Shown: positions 1 through 7,583, counted from the first letter of the stretch. The stretch: 9,451 bases of DNA from an uncultured Rhodospirillales bacterium (GCA_938074585.1 CALJEW010000330.1:1-9451), one strand, 5' to 3'. The notes: generated from the sequence alone by a model not told the origin. Translations and numbers: made by a program.

Positions 1-513
1 ACTCAATCTGCTTTTGAAATAATAATGGGCATGGCACTTATTTTTCTCTATCAAAAAATGGGTGTTATCTAGCACACTCATGTCAGTCTATTGTTGATAC
101 TGCTTAAATTCGGATGACTAAAGTCTATAAAATTGTTGGGCAAATAGACTTGATCGCATTGAGCGCAAAAGTGAGGTTGGTGATTAGACCTCATTGTTAA
201 ACTGCTTAATAAAATTTCAGCCTGTAAAGCATTTAAAATAGAAATTAGATTAGTAGGGCCTAAATACAGTTGAGTTTTAGTCGTAACTAAAGGACAAATA
301 TCCGACGACGGTGGGTGAGTTGCCGGCAAAATGGTTGAAGCTATGTTTCACGGTTTTGATGCTTTTGTTCCGTGTGGGATAGAAGTGGCTTACGTCACAA
401 TTATTTGAATCATATTTATTGATTAAACATGCACAAGAGCTGCAAAAAGGATGTGATGGTTCAAAAAATTTATCAGAAGACAAAGTATGTAAACAACGGT
501 TATCCAAGTTCAA
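1..513 (-). pseudogene. Possible decayed gene of unknown function, several frames
   Basis: I do not recognise this region. On the minus strand three open stretches follow one another in different frames: 513 to 277 (78 codons from a TTG), 329 to 78 (83 codons) and 81 to the window edge (27 codons, still open). The first contains a cysteine-rich patch (HPFCSSCACL), the second a CxxC pair (PHFCAQCDQVY). The stop of the second overlaps the ATG of the third as ATGA. Overlapping open frames on one strand, with no convincing ribosome binding site before any of them, fit one frameshifted gene, perhaps with a zinc-binding protein product. Chance open frames in AT-rich DNA, or separate small genes, are not excluded. 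The left end is cut by the window. Confidence 0.22.
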
Positions 514-820
514 CCAGCTAATTCAAAAGCCGTCTTAGTACATTTTGAAGCGATGCTATAAATTTAAACGGGTTGTTGGGATTTATATCGTGCGATCACT
601 GAGTAAGATGTTGATTTTGTTTTGGACGATATTTGATCGACGGAGCTTTATCCTGCTGGGCATTGACCAACGACGGTTAATCCCTTGCAAGGTAAAATGA
701 CAAATCACCAAACGAAAGAGGTTTCAATCGATACGGCTTTTTGTCTATTGCGCGAGCCCACATTCTAATGGGGTGAAAAGAACTGTGGTTCGATTGGCAA
801 AAATGGGCATGCCGGTCAAG
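514..820. other. Gene-free stretch, no recognised content
   Basis: No open frame of useful length, RNA gene, repeat or mobile-element end is recognisable here. Conceptual translation of the minus strand gives moderately long runs broken by stops, for example a stretch around 735-520 reading through two or three stops. It could be the continuation of the decayed minus-strand gene suggested at the left edge. I could not match it to any family. Confidence 0.35.
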
Positions 821-850
821 TTGATAATAGGTTGAGTTAAAGGTTAGAAT
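821..850 (+). promoter_or_regulatory. Candidate sigma70 promoter of the P450 gene
   Basis: TTGATA at 821-826 (5 of 6 to TTGACA) and TAGAAT at 845-850 (5 of 6 to TATAAT) are separated by 18 bases. Transcription would begin near 857, about 50 bases before the P450 start codon. The match is good, but such boxes are common by chance in AT-rich DNA. Confidence 0.4.
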
Positions 851-876
851 GATGAAGTCGTAGACTTGGCTTCGTC
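851..876 (+). promoter_or_regulatory. Inverted repeat at the predicted P450 transcription start
   Basis: GATGAAGTCG at 851-860 can pair with TGGCTTCGTC at 867-876, giving a 10 bp stem with three G-T pairs and a 6 base loop. It lies directly downstream of the predicted -10 box. It could be an operator or a leader hairpin. No T-run follows, so it does not look like a rho-independent terminator. Confidence 0.25.
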
Positions 877-906
877 GTAATAATTAATAAAATTGGAGTC
901 GTTGAT

Positions 907-2118
907 ATGTCTAAACTAGAAATTGCAAAATCATTTGATATAAACATAATTGATGTAAAATTTATAGCAGACCCTCATCCGACGTTCCAGGCATTGCGAG
1001 AATTTGATCCGGTTCATCGCAATGCAGATGGCTCGATCTTTTTAACCCGATACGCAGATGTCATGTCTTGTTTCCAAAATCCAAATATGAGCTCTGATAA
1101 AAAAATTGCCTTCAAAGATAAATTTGGAGATACACCCTTATACACACACCACACAACCAGTTTAGTATTTAATGATCCACCCTATCACACAACGGTACGG
1201 AAACTTTTGGCTTCGGCATTTACACCACGCAAATTAAAATTGATGGAGCCTTTGATTACACGGGTGATTGATCAGTTGTTGGATACGTTGGAAGATAAAA
1301 AGGAATTTGATGTGATCGAGGCCTTTGCATCGGCTCTGCCTACTGAAATTATTTCATTCATGCTTGGCATTCCAGAACAACACCGTCATAAGCTTCGTCC
1401 CTTTTCACTTAAAATACTAGGAGCGCTTGATCCGGTAGTCTCGAACGATCGGTTAGATTTGGGTAACAACGCGGTTGAAGATTTTGGCGAACTGTTGGCT
1501 GAGCTTATTGCCAAACGCCGAGCTGATGAAGGCGGTGCCAGTGATGGAGAAGTTTTAGCTGGTTTAATATTTGGTGAAGTCGACGGCAGGAGATTGACAG
1601 AGGTTGAACTTATTCAGAACTGTATATTTTTATTAAATGCGGGGCACGAGACAACAACAAGCATGGTTGGAAATGGCATTAGTATGTTGTTGCAAAACCC
1701 GGATCAGCTACAACGCATACAAAAAGATGGCAGCTTAATTGATACAGCTGTTGAAGAAATGTTGCGCTACCAAAGTCCTTTGCAACTGGGCAACCGGATG
1801 GTGACGGGCGAGGTTGAATTAAGCGGTGAGAAAATTGAGGTGGGAACGTACATTCATGTTTCTATAGCGGCGGCCAATCGCGATCCTGCAGTGTTTACTA
1901 ACCCTGAACAGGTTGATATTGGACGAAGCCCCAATCGTCATGTGGCATTTGCTAAGGGACACCATATGTGTTTGGGCGCAACGTTGGCGCGGATGGAAGG
2001 GAAAGTTGCAATTGGGCGCTTGGTCGCGCGGTTCCCTAATTTACGTGCAAATGGACCACCTGAACTTTTACCAATATTGCGGTTTCGTGGATTTTCAAAT
2101 TTACCAGCAGCCATCTAG
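907..2118 (+). CDS. Cytochrome P450 (soluble bacterial class)
   Basis: A complete 403-residue haem monooxygenase, the usual length for soluble bacterial P450s, which take electrons from a ferredoxin or flavodoxin. No N-terminal membrane anchor is visible. Landmarks run in order: the C-helix motif DPPYHTTVR (90-98), the I-helix oxygen-activation motif AGHETT (245-250), the K-helix ExxR (E284-R287), and the haem-binding loop FAKGHHMCLG (348-357) with Cys355 as iron ligand. This loop has Ala where the second position is often Gly, a tolerated variation. The ATG at 907 has a GGAG eight bases upstream (895-898). No ferredoxin or reductase gene is nearby. The gene converges on fumarylacetoacetase, and the stop codons overlap. 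The substrate cannot be read from sequence; an aromatic or fatty acid is only a guess from context. Confidence 0.95.
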   Translation: MSKLEIAKSFDINIIDVKFIADPHPTFQALREFDPVHRNADGSIFLTRYADVMSCFQNPNMSSDKKIAFKDKFGDTPLYTHHTTSLVFNDPPYHTTVRKLLASAFTPRKLKLMEPLITRVIDQLLDTLEDKKEFDVIEAFASALPTEIISFMLGIPEQHRHKLRPFSLKILGALDPVVSNDRLDLGNNAVEDFGELLAELIAKRRADEGGASDGEVLAGLIFGEVDGRRLTEVELIQNCIFLLNAGHETTTSMVGNGISMLLQNPDQLQRIQKDGSLIDTAVEEMLRYQSPLQLGNRMVTGEVELSGEKIEVGTYIHVSIAAANRDPAVFTNPEQVDIGRSPNRHVAFAKGHHMCLGATLARMEGKVAIGRLVARFPNLRANGPPELLPILRFRGFSNLPAAI

Positions 2119-2135
2119 GGTCTAGAGCTAGGTGG
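2111..2135. terminator. Possible bidirectional hairpin between convergent genes
   Basis: CCATCTAG (2111-2118) pairs with CTAGGTGG (2128-2135) with one G-T pair, around a 9 base loop that itself contains TCTAGA. It covers both stop codons. A short TTTAATT follows on the plus strand, but there is no strong T-run on either side, so terminator function is uncertain. Confidence 0.3.
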
Positions 2136-3374
2136 TTTAATTGATCCTGTGCTATATCCAAAACCAATTCGATAACCATCTCCTTGGGCATAACCGGATA
2201 AGGTGATGGTGTCGCCGTCTTTTAAAAAAGTACGTGTCGTGCCATCATCAAGTTCGATTGGATTTTCACCATTCCATGTAAGCTCTAACAAACTCCCCAT
2301 ACTTTTAGGATTACTTCCACTGATCGTTCCCGACCCCAATAGATCACCCGTTCGCATGGCGCAGCCACCGCTTGAGTGATGAGCTAATTGTTGGGCGCTT
2401 GACCAATACATATTTTGGTAGTTTGTTTTTGAAATTATTGTGGATTGCAAATGAACTTCTAATTCAATGTCATAGTTATGGGGTGCCGCCTGCTTTAAAT
2501 AATCGAGTGGCGCTGGGTTTTGGCTTGGGCCATAAACCCGAAAAGGTTCTAGCGCTTCGGTTGTGACGATCCAAGGTGAAATTGTAGTTGCAAATGCTTT
2601 ACCTAAAAAGGGGCCTAAGGGCTGGTATTCCCAAACTTGAATATCGCGCGCACTCCAATCGTTCAAAAGGACGTAACCAAAAATCATTTCTTGGGCTTGA
2701 TCAACACTAACGGATGACCCAATATCTGAACATGTACCTACAACAGCCCCCATTTCTAATTCAATATCTAATTTTTGGCTGGGCTGGAATACTGGGGCGT
2801 CTAATCCGGGGAGTTTGATTTGGCCCCTGGGCCGCTTAACATCTGTGCCGCTAACAACAACTGTGCTAGCCCGGCCGTTATATCCAATTGGCATGTGCAA
2901 CCAATTTGGCATCAGTGCATTATCAGCGCCTCGAAACATAGTGCCTACGTTTGTTGCATGCTCCCGGGATGCATAAAAATCTGTATAATCAGAAACCATA
3001 AAGGGCATAAATAAATTTATATCTTTAAGTGGGATTAATACATTTGAAAAACCCCGAAAGTCAGATGCCTGATTGCTTAATTCTTGGCTGATAATTTTGC
3101 GCGTTTTGCTCCAAATTTTTGGACCCATTGCCATAAATGTATTTAAGCTTTGCTTGTTAAAGGCTGGTTTTGGTGTTGGTAATAATCCAGCCTTTTCGAT
3201 CATATTCAAATCCAGAACATGATCACCAATGGCAACTCCAATCCGCTTTTCTAAATTTTCATTAGAATTAAAAACACCGTAGGGTAAATTTTGAATAGAG
3301 AATGAACACATAGGCTCATTCGCGGCTTCGACCCAACTTTTTAAATCCGCTTTATGCGTAGAATTGATTACCAT
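2115..3374 (-). CDS. fahA: Fumarylacetoacetase (fumarylacetoacetate hydrolase)
   Basis: Hydrolyses 4-fumarylacetoacetate to fumarate and acetoacetate, the last step of tyrosine/homogentisate breakdown. The 419 residues match the length of the mammalian enzyme. The N-terminal domain (about 1-120) precedes the catalytic domain. Using this ATG as residue 1, the known mouse active-site residues are all present: metal ligands D132, E205, E207 and D239 (SDYTDFYASREH; DIELEMG; LLNDWSARD), catalytic H139, substrate contacts Y134, R148, R243, Q246, Y250 and K259, then T350 and E364 (SMGSLLELTW). I place the start at ATG 3374, overlapping the TGA of the VOC gene by one base (TGATG), which implies translational coupling. 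A TTG one codon earlier (3377) is less likely. The preserved active site contrasts with the ruined hpd gene just upstream. Confidence 0.96.
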   Translation of the reverse strand: MVINSTHKADLKSWVEAANEPMCSFSIQNLPYGVFNSNENLEKRIGVAIGDHVLDLNMIEKAGLLPTPKPAFNKQSLNTFMAMGPKIWSKTRKIISQELSNQASDFRGFSNVLIPLKDINLFMPFMVSDYTDFYASREHATNVGTMFRGADNALMPNWLHMPIGYNGRASTVVVSGTDVKRPRGQIKLPGLDAPVFQPSQKLDIELEMGAVVGTCSDIGSSVSVDQAQEMIFGYVLLNDWSARDIQVWEYQPLGPFLGKAFATTISPWIVTTEALEPFRVYGPSQNPAPLDYLKQAAPHNYDIELEVHLQSTIISKTNYQNMYWSSAQQLAHHSSGGCAMRTGDLLGSGTISGSNPKSMGSLLELTWNGENPIELDDGTTRTFLKDGDTITLSGYAQGDGYRIGFGYSTGSIKPPSSRP

Positions 3375-3922
3375 CAATTAGTTATTTTTTGTGTGTAGGT
3401 TCCATCGTGCATCCAGTTGGCATGGTTCGGTGCACGCTTTGTTTCCGACCATTCGTTCAGCATATCCCACTTGACTTCATCAAGCTTTCGTTCAACTTCA
3501 GGTAATTCAACCCGTGTTGTGATCTCTAAACGATGTCCATTGGGATCGAAAAAATAAATCGATTTAAATATAGTATGATCGGTAACACCAATAACTTTGA
3601 TTCCATTGGCTTCTAATTTTTTTTTGCACTCCAAAACCTCATCCATACTGGCAACCTGAAAAGCAATGTGTTGAACCCAATCGGGCGTATTGCGGTCGCG
3701 GTCCATGTCGGGTTTTGTGGGTAGCTCAAAAAAGGCTAAAATATTTCCATTCCCTGAATCTAAAAAAACATGCATATATGGGTCAAGCTCTTTAGTTGAG
3801 GGCACCTGGTTCTCCGCAAATGCCAACAAATAATCCATGTTTAAATATTTAGCATACCATTCAACGGTTTCTTTTGCATCTTTGCATCGATAGGCAACGT
3901 GATGTATTTTCTCGATTTTCAT
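3374..3922 (-). CDS. VOC-fold (glyoxalase/extradiol dioxygenase superfamily) protein
   Basis: A 182-residue metalloenzyme of the vicinal-oxygen-chelate superfamily, formed by two beta-alpha-beta-beta-beta modules. The likely metal ligands are visible: H8 in the opening strand (KIHHVAYRCKD), H85 (WVQHIAFQV) and E133 (DPNGHRLEITT). A roughly 45-residue C-terminal tail beyond the core (after about 137) is rich in charged residues and Trp. AAGGA lies eight bases before the ATG. It sits 38 bp after the hpd pseudogene and is coupled to fah, so it probably acts in homogentisate or tyrosine catabolism. Its exact reaction is unknown: it could be an isomerase, a dioxygenase or a lyase on a ring-cleavage intermediate. 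It is too short and divergent to be HPPD itself or a cupin-fold homogentisate dioxygenase. Confidence 0.88.
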   Translation of the reverse strand: MKIEKIHHVAYRCKDAKETVEWYAKYLNMDYLLAFAENQVPSTKELDPYMHVFLDSGNGNILAFFELPTKPDMDRDRNTPDWVQHIAFQVASMDEVLECKKKLEANGIKVIGVTDHTIFKSIYFFDPNGHRLEITTRVELPEVERKLDEVKWDMLNEWSETKRAPNHANWMHDGTYTQKITN

Positions 3923-3960
3923 TATTGAGGTCCTTACGGTTTTATGACACCGCTCTCGAT

Positions 3961-4833
3961 TTAATCACGCTCTATGGGTTCAAACAAAGCTTTAAAATCC
4001 CCTTCCCCAAAACAATCATCTTTTTTGTGTTGGGTGAATTCAAAAAATAAGGGACCAATCATTTCTTTGAAAAAATTTGTAAAAGTAGGAGAGAGCGCTT
4101 TTGGTTGTTGACCCGTCTAATAAAATACCGCACATTTTTAAATCCTCAATGGGTTTCCCATGGCTAGGTAAGCGGGTATTTAATATTTGATAATAGGTTT
4201 TTGGGGCGGAGTCATGAAGTTTACACCACTGGCTTTTAAGAGACACCAATTTTCAAGTAAGTTTTTAGTTTCTAATACAATATGTTGGATGCTTTCGCCG
4301 TAAAAAGCTATTAAAAATTCTTTAATTTGGACTGTCCCTACTGACGCCTCTTCATTTAATGGAATTCGAATTTGACCATCCGGTTGGATGGCTCGGGGCA
4401 TTACTAATAATTTTAGAATTAATATCATGAATAGATTATCCATCTTGATAACGATCAGTTAGGAAAACGGGGGCACCGCCAATTCCTTTTGTAGTGGGTA
4501 AATTTAATTCCATGGGACCGGTGGGAATGTTGATCGGTTTTGCTCCTCAATCTAAAGCCCTGTTATATGCATACTGTGAATCCTAGGCCCATAAGGTCAG
4601 CCGCATGGCTTGTTAGTTCGTGATTGATAACAAAATTAATATAACCTTGCCGAAATAAAGTGACATTTTTAAGCGATGATGTGTAACTTTGTCAAAACCA
4701 AAAATCTTAAAAGTGATTTTAATATACCTGGTTTTGGTGAAGCAAATTCAACAAACTCAAATTCATCCAACCCCACTAGATTTTCAAATAAATAAGTTTT
4801 AGTCTTCAAAAGTTCAGGTGCTAGAGTGGTCAC
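3961..4833 (-). pseudogene. hpd: 4-hydroxyphenylpyruvate dioxygenase, degraded
   Basis: HPPD converts 4-hydroxyphenylpyruvate to homogentisate. The minus strand carries HPPD sequence in order but in changing frames. Pieces are: LFENLVGLDEFEFVEFAS after a GTG at 4833 (GGAG seven bases upstream); [40 protein letters not shown] followed by [25 protein letters not shown] and [25 protein letters not shown]; and the C-terminal GPLFFEFTQ to [13 protein letters not shown], stop at 3961. There are at least five frame changes and in-frame stops (TGA 4549-4547, TAA 4438-4436). About 45-50 codons are missing near 4400-4420, which removes the first iron-binding His region (IDHL of the family). The second His (QHI) and the Glu (FFE, 4041-4039) remain. 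It covers about 290 codons against a usual 350-380. The gene cannot make HPPD. Confidence 0.93.
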
Positions 4834-4855
4834 TTTTTATCTCCACATCTAGCTA

Positions 4856-4872
4856 ATTTAGATTAAGATTAA
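4856..4872. repeat. Short tandem repeat between dgc and hpd remnant
   Basis: TTAGATTAAGATTAAGAT consists of GATTAA units repeated in tandem, in the 41 base gap between the diguanylate cyclase stop and the hpd remnant start. It is small and may be simple-sequence noise in AT-rich DNA. Confidence 0.3.
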
Positions 4873-4874
4873 GA

Positions 4875-6212
4875 TCAGAATTCTTGGCAGACGCGGTTGC
4901 GCCCTTCTTGTTTGGCTTTATACAAAGCCCTATCTGCTTGGCTTAGGGCATCTTCAAGGGTTGGCGTATCTTTTTCACATTTTCCTAAGCCAATGCTAAC
5001 GGTAAAGCGAATGACTTTATCTTCTGATACTGTTTCAAGTTTCATGAGCTGAAGGCGCAAACGCTCTGCGATTGAATAAGCTGTATTGATACTTATTTCT
5101 GGTAAAATGATGCCGAACTCTTCACCACCTAAGCGTCCAAGAATATCTTGTTCACGGAGCATTTCGCGGCAGGCGTTAACTAAATTTTTTAAAACCGCGT
5201 CACCGGCCGCATGGCCAAAATCATCATTGACTATTTTAAAACGATCGATATCCATCATTAAAATAGACAAAGGTCGCTTATACCGTTTGGAACGGGCAAG
5301 TTCTTGGTTGCCAGTTGCGAAAAAACTGCGGCGATTTTTGGCTCCAGTTAACGAGTCTATGTTGGCTAACAATCGCATTTCGCGTTCACTAGCACGCAAA
5401 GCCGCGTCCTGTTTTTTACGTTCTGTAATGTCGATACTAATTCCGCCAACGCCGGTGAGTTTTCCGTTGGCAGAAAATATAGGAAACCGTTCACTGATTA
5501 AAGTGTGGAGTTGCCCATCAGACTCAATTGGATTAATCTCAAACTGCATGGCTCTGCCGCTTTCTACCGTCGCTTTATCTTGAACGGCAATCGTAGCAGC
5601 CACATCACTGGTATATAGATCATGCACCGTTTTCCCGATCGTTTTGGCACGCGTTACGCCCCGGTTTTTGCAGAAAATATCATTGACCATTATATAACGG
5701 CCTTCGTTATCTTTAAGAGTAATTGGAGTAGATGCACTTTCTGTAATTGCTAATAAGCGGGCACTGCTTTCTAACATTTGATCTTCGGCGTCTTTTTGAC
5801 CTGTGATGTCGCGGATTGTACCAACATATCGAATGGTTCTGCCTGTGTCGTCGCGAAGTGAGATTCCGTTTTCTGCAACCCAGCGGTATTTATTTTCCCG
5901 GTCCTGCAGTTGGAACTCCATTGTAACCCGATTGGTACGGCCTTTAAAATGGGCAACTATATTGTCTCTGTGAGATTCGATATGGTCGGGATGAATCGAT
6001 TCTTGCATCGTATTCAGTTTGATGAATTGTTCGTTACAACCCATGAAATAGGCAAGTTTTTCAGAAATGAAAAGTTCATCTTTATCGAGGTTCCATTCAT
6101 AAGCATGTTCCATCGTTGCTTTGATGAAAAAGTTCAGACGTTCAACTTCCTCCAAAAGATCGGCTTTGGACATATCTTCGATGCGTTTGGTTGAGGAAGA
6201 ATTATTTTTCAA
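4875..6212 (-). CDS. PAS-PAS-GGDEF diguanylate cyclase
   Basis: A 445-residue signalling enzyme predicted to make cyclic di-GMP from two GTP. After a short coiled segment come PAS domain 1 (about 28-138, ending in the PAC motif VGTIRDIT), PAS domain 2 (about 150-265, ending GISIDITER), a linker helix, and GGDEF (about 283-445). The active-site signature is GGEEF (362-366), a catalytically competent variant. RxxD (R353-D356), five residues upstream, is the product-inhibition I-site. DSLTGAKNRRSF (286-297) and DIDRFKIVND (321-330) are typical GGDEF blocks. No transmembrane segment is seen, so a cytosolic sensor of an unknown ligand is likely. The start is TTG at 6212, with AAGGG seven bases upstream; the first ATG is codon 14 and has no good ribosome site. 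It lies 43 bp after ribA and 41 bp before the hpd remnant on the same strand. Confidence 0.93.
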   Translation of the reverse strand: MKNNSSSTKRIEDMSKADLLEEVERLNFFIKATMEHAYEWNLDKDELFISEKLAYFMGCNEQFIKLNTMQESIHPDHIESHRDNIVAHFKGRTNRVTMEFQLQDRENKYRWVAENGISLRDDTGRTIRYVGTIRDITGQKDAEDQMLESSARLLAITESASTPITLKDNEGRYIMVNDIFCKNRGVTRAKTIGKTVHDLYTSDVAATIAVQDKATVESGRAMQFEINPIESDGQLHTLISERFPIFSANGKLTGVGGISIDITERKKQDAALRASEREMRLLANIDSLTGAKNRRSFFATGNQELARSKRYKRPLSILMMDIDRFKIVNDDFGHAAGDAVLKNLVNACREMLREQDILGRLGGEEFGIILPEISINTAYSIAERLRLQLMKLETVSEDKVIRFTVSIGLGKCEKDTPTLEDALSQADRALYKAKQEGRNRVCQEF

Positions 6213-6219
6213 CCTTATG

Positions 6220-6224
6220 CCCTT
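6220..6224 (-). promoter_or_regulatory. Ribosome binding site supporting the TTG start
   Basis: AAGGG on the minus strand (6224-6220) sits seven bases before TTG 6212-6210. It decides the start in favour of TTG over the internal ATG at codon 14. No in-frame ATG or GTG exists upstream before a stop. Confidence 0.6.
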
Positions 6225-6255
6225 ATGCTTACTTAATATTTAAATGATAATAGAA

Positions 6256-7410
6256 TTAAATTAAATGCCCACTTCTCGTTTTTTTAGTCTCCAGGTAGGT
6301 TTCATTATGGTGGTTCGCTGGAAACGCATGTGCAACACGTTCGTTAACTCTAACGCCACAGCGCACAAGGTCAGAAACTTTTTCTGGATTATTAGTCATC
6401 AAGCGAACTTGATCAAATCCTAAATGTTCAAGTATTTGGGCGGCGGGCAGGTAAATTCTCTCGTCAGCATCGTAGCCTAATTGTTCGTTGGCATCCATTG
6501 TATCAAAGCCGCGGTCTTGAAGCTCATAAGCACGTAATTTGTTGACCAAACCAATACCACGCCCTTCTTGAGCTAAATATAAAAGGATTCCAGAGCCGCG
6601 GTTTGATATTTCGCTTATGGCGCCGCGCAATTGGTCGCCACAATCGCACCGTAAACTGCCTAATAAATCGCCCGTGAAGCATTCAGAATGAATGCGAGTC
6701 AAGACAGGCTTGTCCGGTTGCGGGTCCCCTATAATAATGGCTAAATGCTCAAGCCCACCGTCCCAAGGCCGAAAGGCAACAATGCGGGTTTGTTCGGCGT
6801 CCATTAACGGAACGCGGGCATCGCTTACGGGCTTTAAACTGCGTGCGGCGACAATTTCGTATTGAAAGATATCGCCTGCATCAACTCTCAATAAATCATG
6901 GCGCATACACCAAGAGGCCAAATCGTCAGCTTTCGGGTCGTGGATAACGGCGGTAACCGCGGCTGGCAAAAGCCGCGCCAATTTGGTTAAAAGAACAGAT
7001 GCAGAATTACAATCGTGGGCGGTTGAGGGGCGGACATCGATATCAATTTGTGTTAAATCACAATCGGCTAAAGGGTCAGCGAGCTTTTGTATGGTTTCAG
7101 CGGTGATTGGGGGGCTGGTATTGAGTGTCACAATGTTGCCGATGGGGCTTTTTAAGCCCAAAATGGCGGCGCGCCGTGCGGTAAGAGCTAAAATTGCCTC
7201 ACTTGTCGCCAGCTTTGATATTTCAGATAAAGCATCATTGGTTACGCTTTCAGCAGCGCGCATCAGGACTGCAGTGCCGCCTCCTCCTTGTACAGCAACG
7301 ATCCGGCCGCGCCTTAACTCTGAAATGGCCCGATCAACAGATAGCAATGAAGTCGTCTCACGGCTTGCGGGCATGGATGGGGTTTTAAAATTTGGTCGCC
7401 GTTCAGTCAT
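6256..7410 (-). CDS. ribA: GTP cyclohydrolase II with degenerate RibB-like N-terminal domain
   Basis: The C-terminal half (about 205-384) is GTP cyclohydrolase II, which opens the GTP ring to give the first riboflavin precursor. Zinc ligands are C244, C255 and C257 (HSECFTGDLLGSLRCDCG). The GTP-binding QEGRGIGLVNKLRAY (281-295), the DER catalytic block (316-318) and the MTNNPEKV loop (338-345) are intact, and it ends in GHLI like the Escherichia coli enzyme. The N-terminal half (about 20-200) resembles dihydroxybutanone-phosphate synthase in outline (RAISELRRGRIVAV, then AAESVT). It lacks the acidic catalytic loop (DDExRENEGDL in RibB); at 41-45 it reads QGGGG instead. This half is therefore probably structural. 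Such two-domain forms are familiar in Alphaproteobacteria. A perfect -10 box lies upstream, but the ribosome site before ATG 7410 is weak. It is divergent from the response regulator. Confidence 0.94.
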   Translation of the reverse strand: MTERRPNFKTPSMPASRETTSLLSVDRAISELRRGRIVAVQGGGGTAVLMRAAESVTNDALSEISKLATSEAILALTARRAAILGLKSPIGNIVTLNTSPPITAETIQKLADPLADCDLTQIDIDVRPSTAHDCNSASVLLTKLARLLPAAVTAVIHDPKADDLASWCMRHDLLRVDAGDIFQYEIVAARSLKPVSDARVPLMDAEQTRIVAFRPWDGGLEHLAIIIGDPQPDKPVLTRIHSECFTGDLLGSLRCDCGDQLRGAISEISNRGSGILLYLAQEGRGIGLVNKLRAYELQDRGFDTMDANEQLGYDADERIYLPAAQILEHLGFDQVRLMTNNPEKVSDLVRCGVRVNERVAHAFPANHHNETYLETKKTRSGHLI

Positions 7411-7437
7411 GGTTTCTGCAATCTATAATGTTAATTT

Positions 7438-7460
7438 ACATATTTATTATATAAATATGT
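7438..7460. repeat. Perfect 10 bp-arm inverted repeat in divergent intergenic region
   Basis: ACATATTTAT (7438-7447) and ATAAATATGT (7451-7460) are exact reverse complements around a 3 base centre. The repeat lies between the divergent ribA and response-regulator genes and contains the predicted ribA -10 box. It could be an operator for a dimeric regulator. AT-rich DNA produces such palindromes more easily than average, so function is not proven. Confidence 0.5.
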
Positions 7461-7474
7461 TTTATACACTACAA
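7446..7474 (-). promoter_or_regulatory. Candidate promoter for ribA and downstream genes
   Basis: Read on the minus strand, TTGTAG (7474-7469, 3 of 6 to the -35 consensus) and TATAAT (7451-7446, perfect -10) are spaced by 17 bases. The start of transcription would fall near 7440, about 30 bases before the ribA ATG. No FMN riboswitch fold was recognised in this short leader. Confidence 0.4.
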
Positions 7475-7583
7475 TCCCAAGAAAATATTCTATATTTAAC
7501 ATGAGATGTTGCTAAATTAAATTTTATTTCGTGATTTTGTAGTCTTTCATGAAAATAAGTAACAGAAACGTCTTTTATAACTT

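Noticed and set aside
851..876. Rho-independent terminator of an upstream plus-strand gene
   Set aside because: No plus-strand gene is visible upstream and no T-run follows the stem.
4040..4443. Two small minus-strand open frames that look like hypothetical proteins
   Set aside because: Both carry consecutive HPPD sequence ([30 protein letters not shown]) in different frames, so they are pieces of the hpd pseudogene.
3961..4833. Sequencing error as the cause of the hpd frameshifts
   Set aside because: The remnant also has a large internal deletion and nonsense codons, while adjacent genes of similar base composition read cleanly. Random indel error would not spare them.
5086..5583. 165-codon plus-strand open frame
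   Set aside because: It lies antisense within the diguanylate cyclase, and its translation resembles no family.
6983..7504. 173-codon plus-strand open frame
   Set aside because: It is antisense to the ribA N-terminal domain and extends into the promoter region. No family match or ribosome site was seen.
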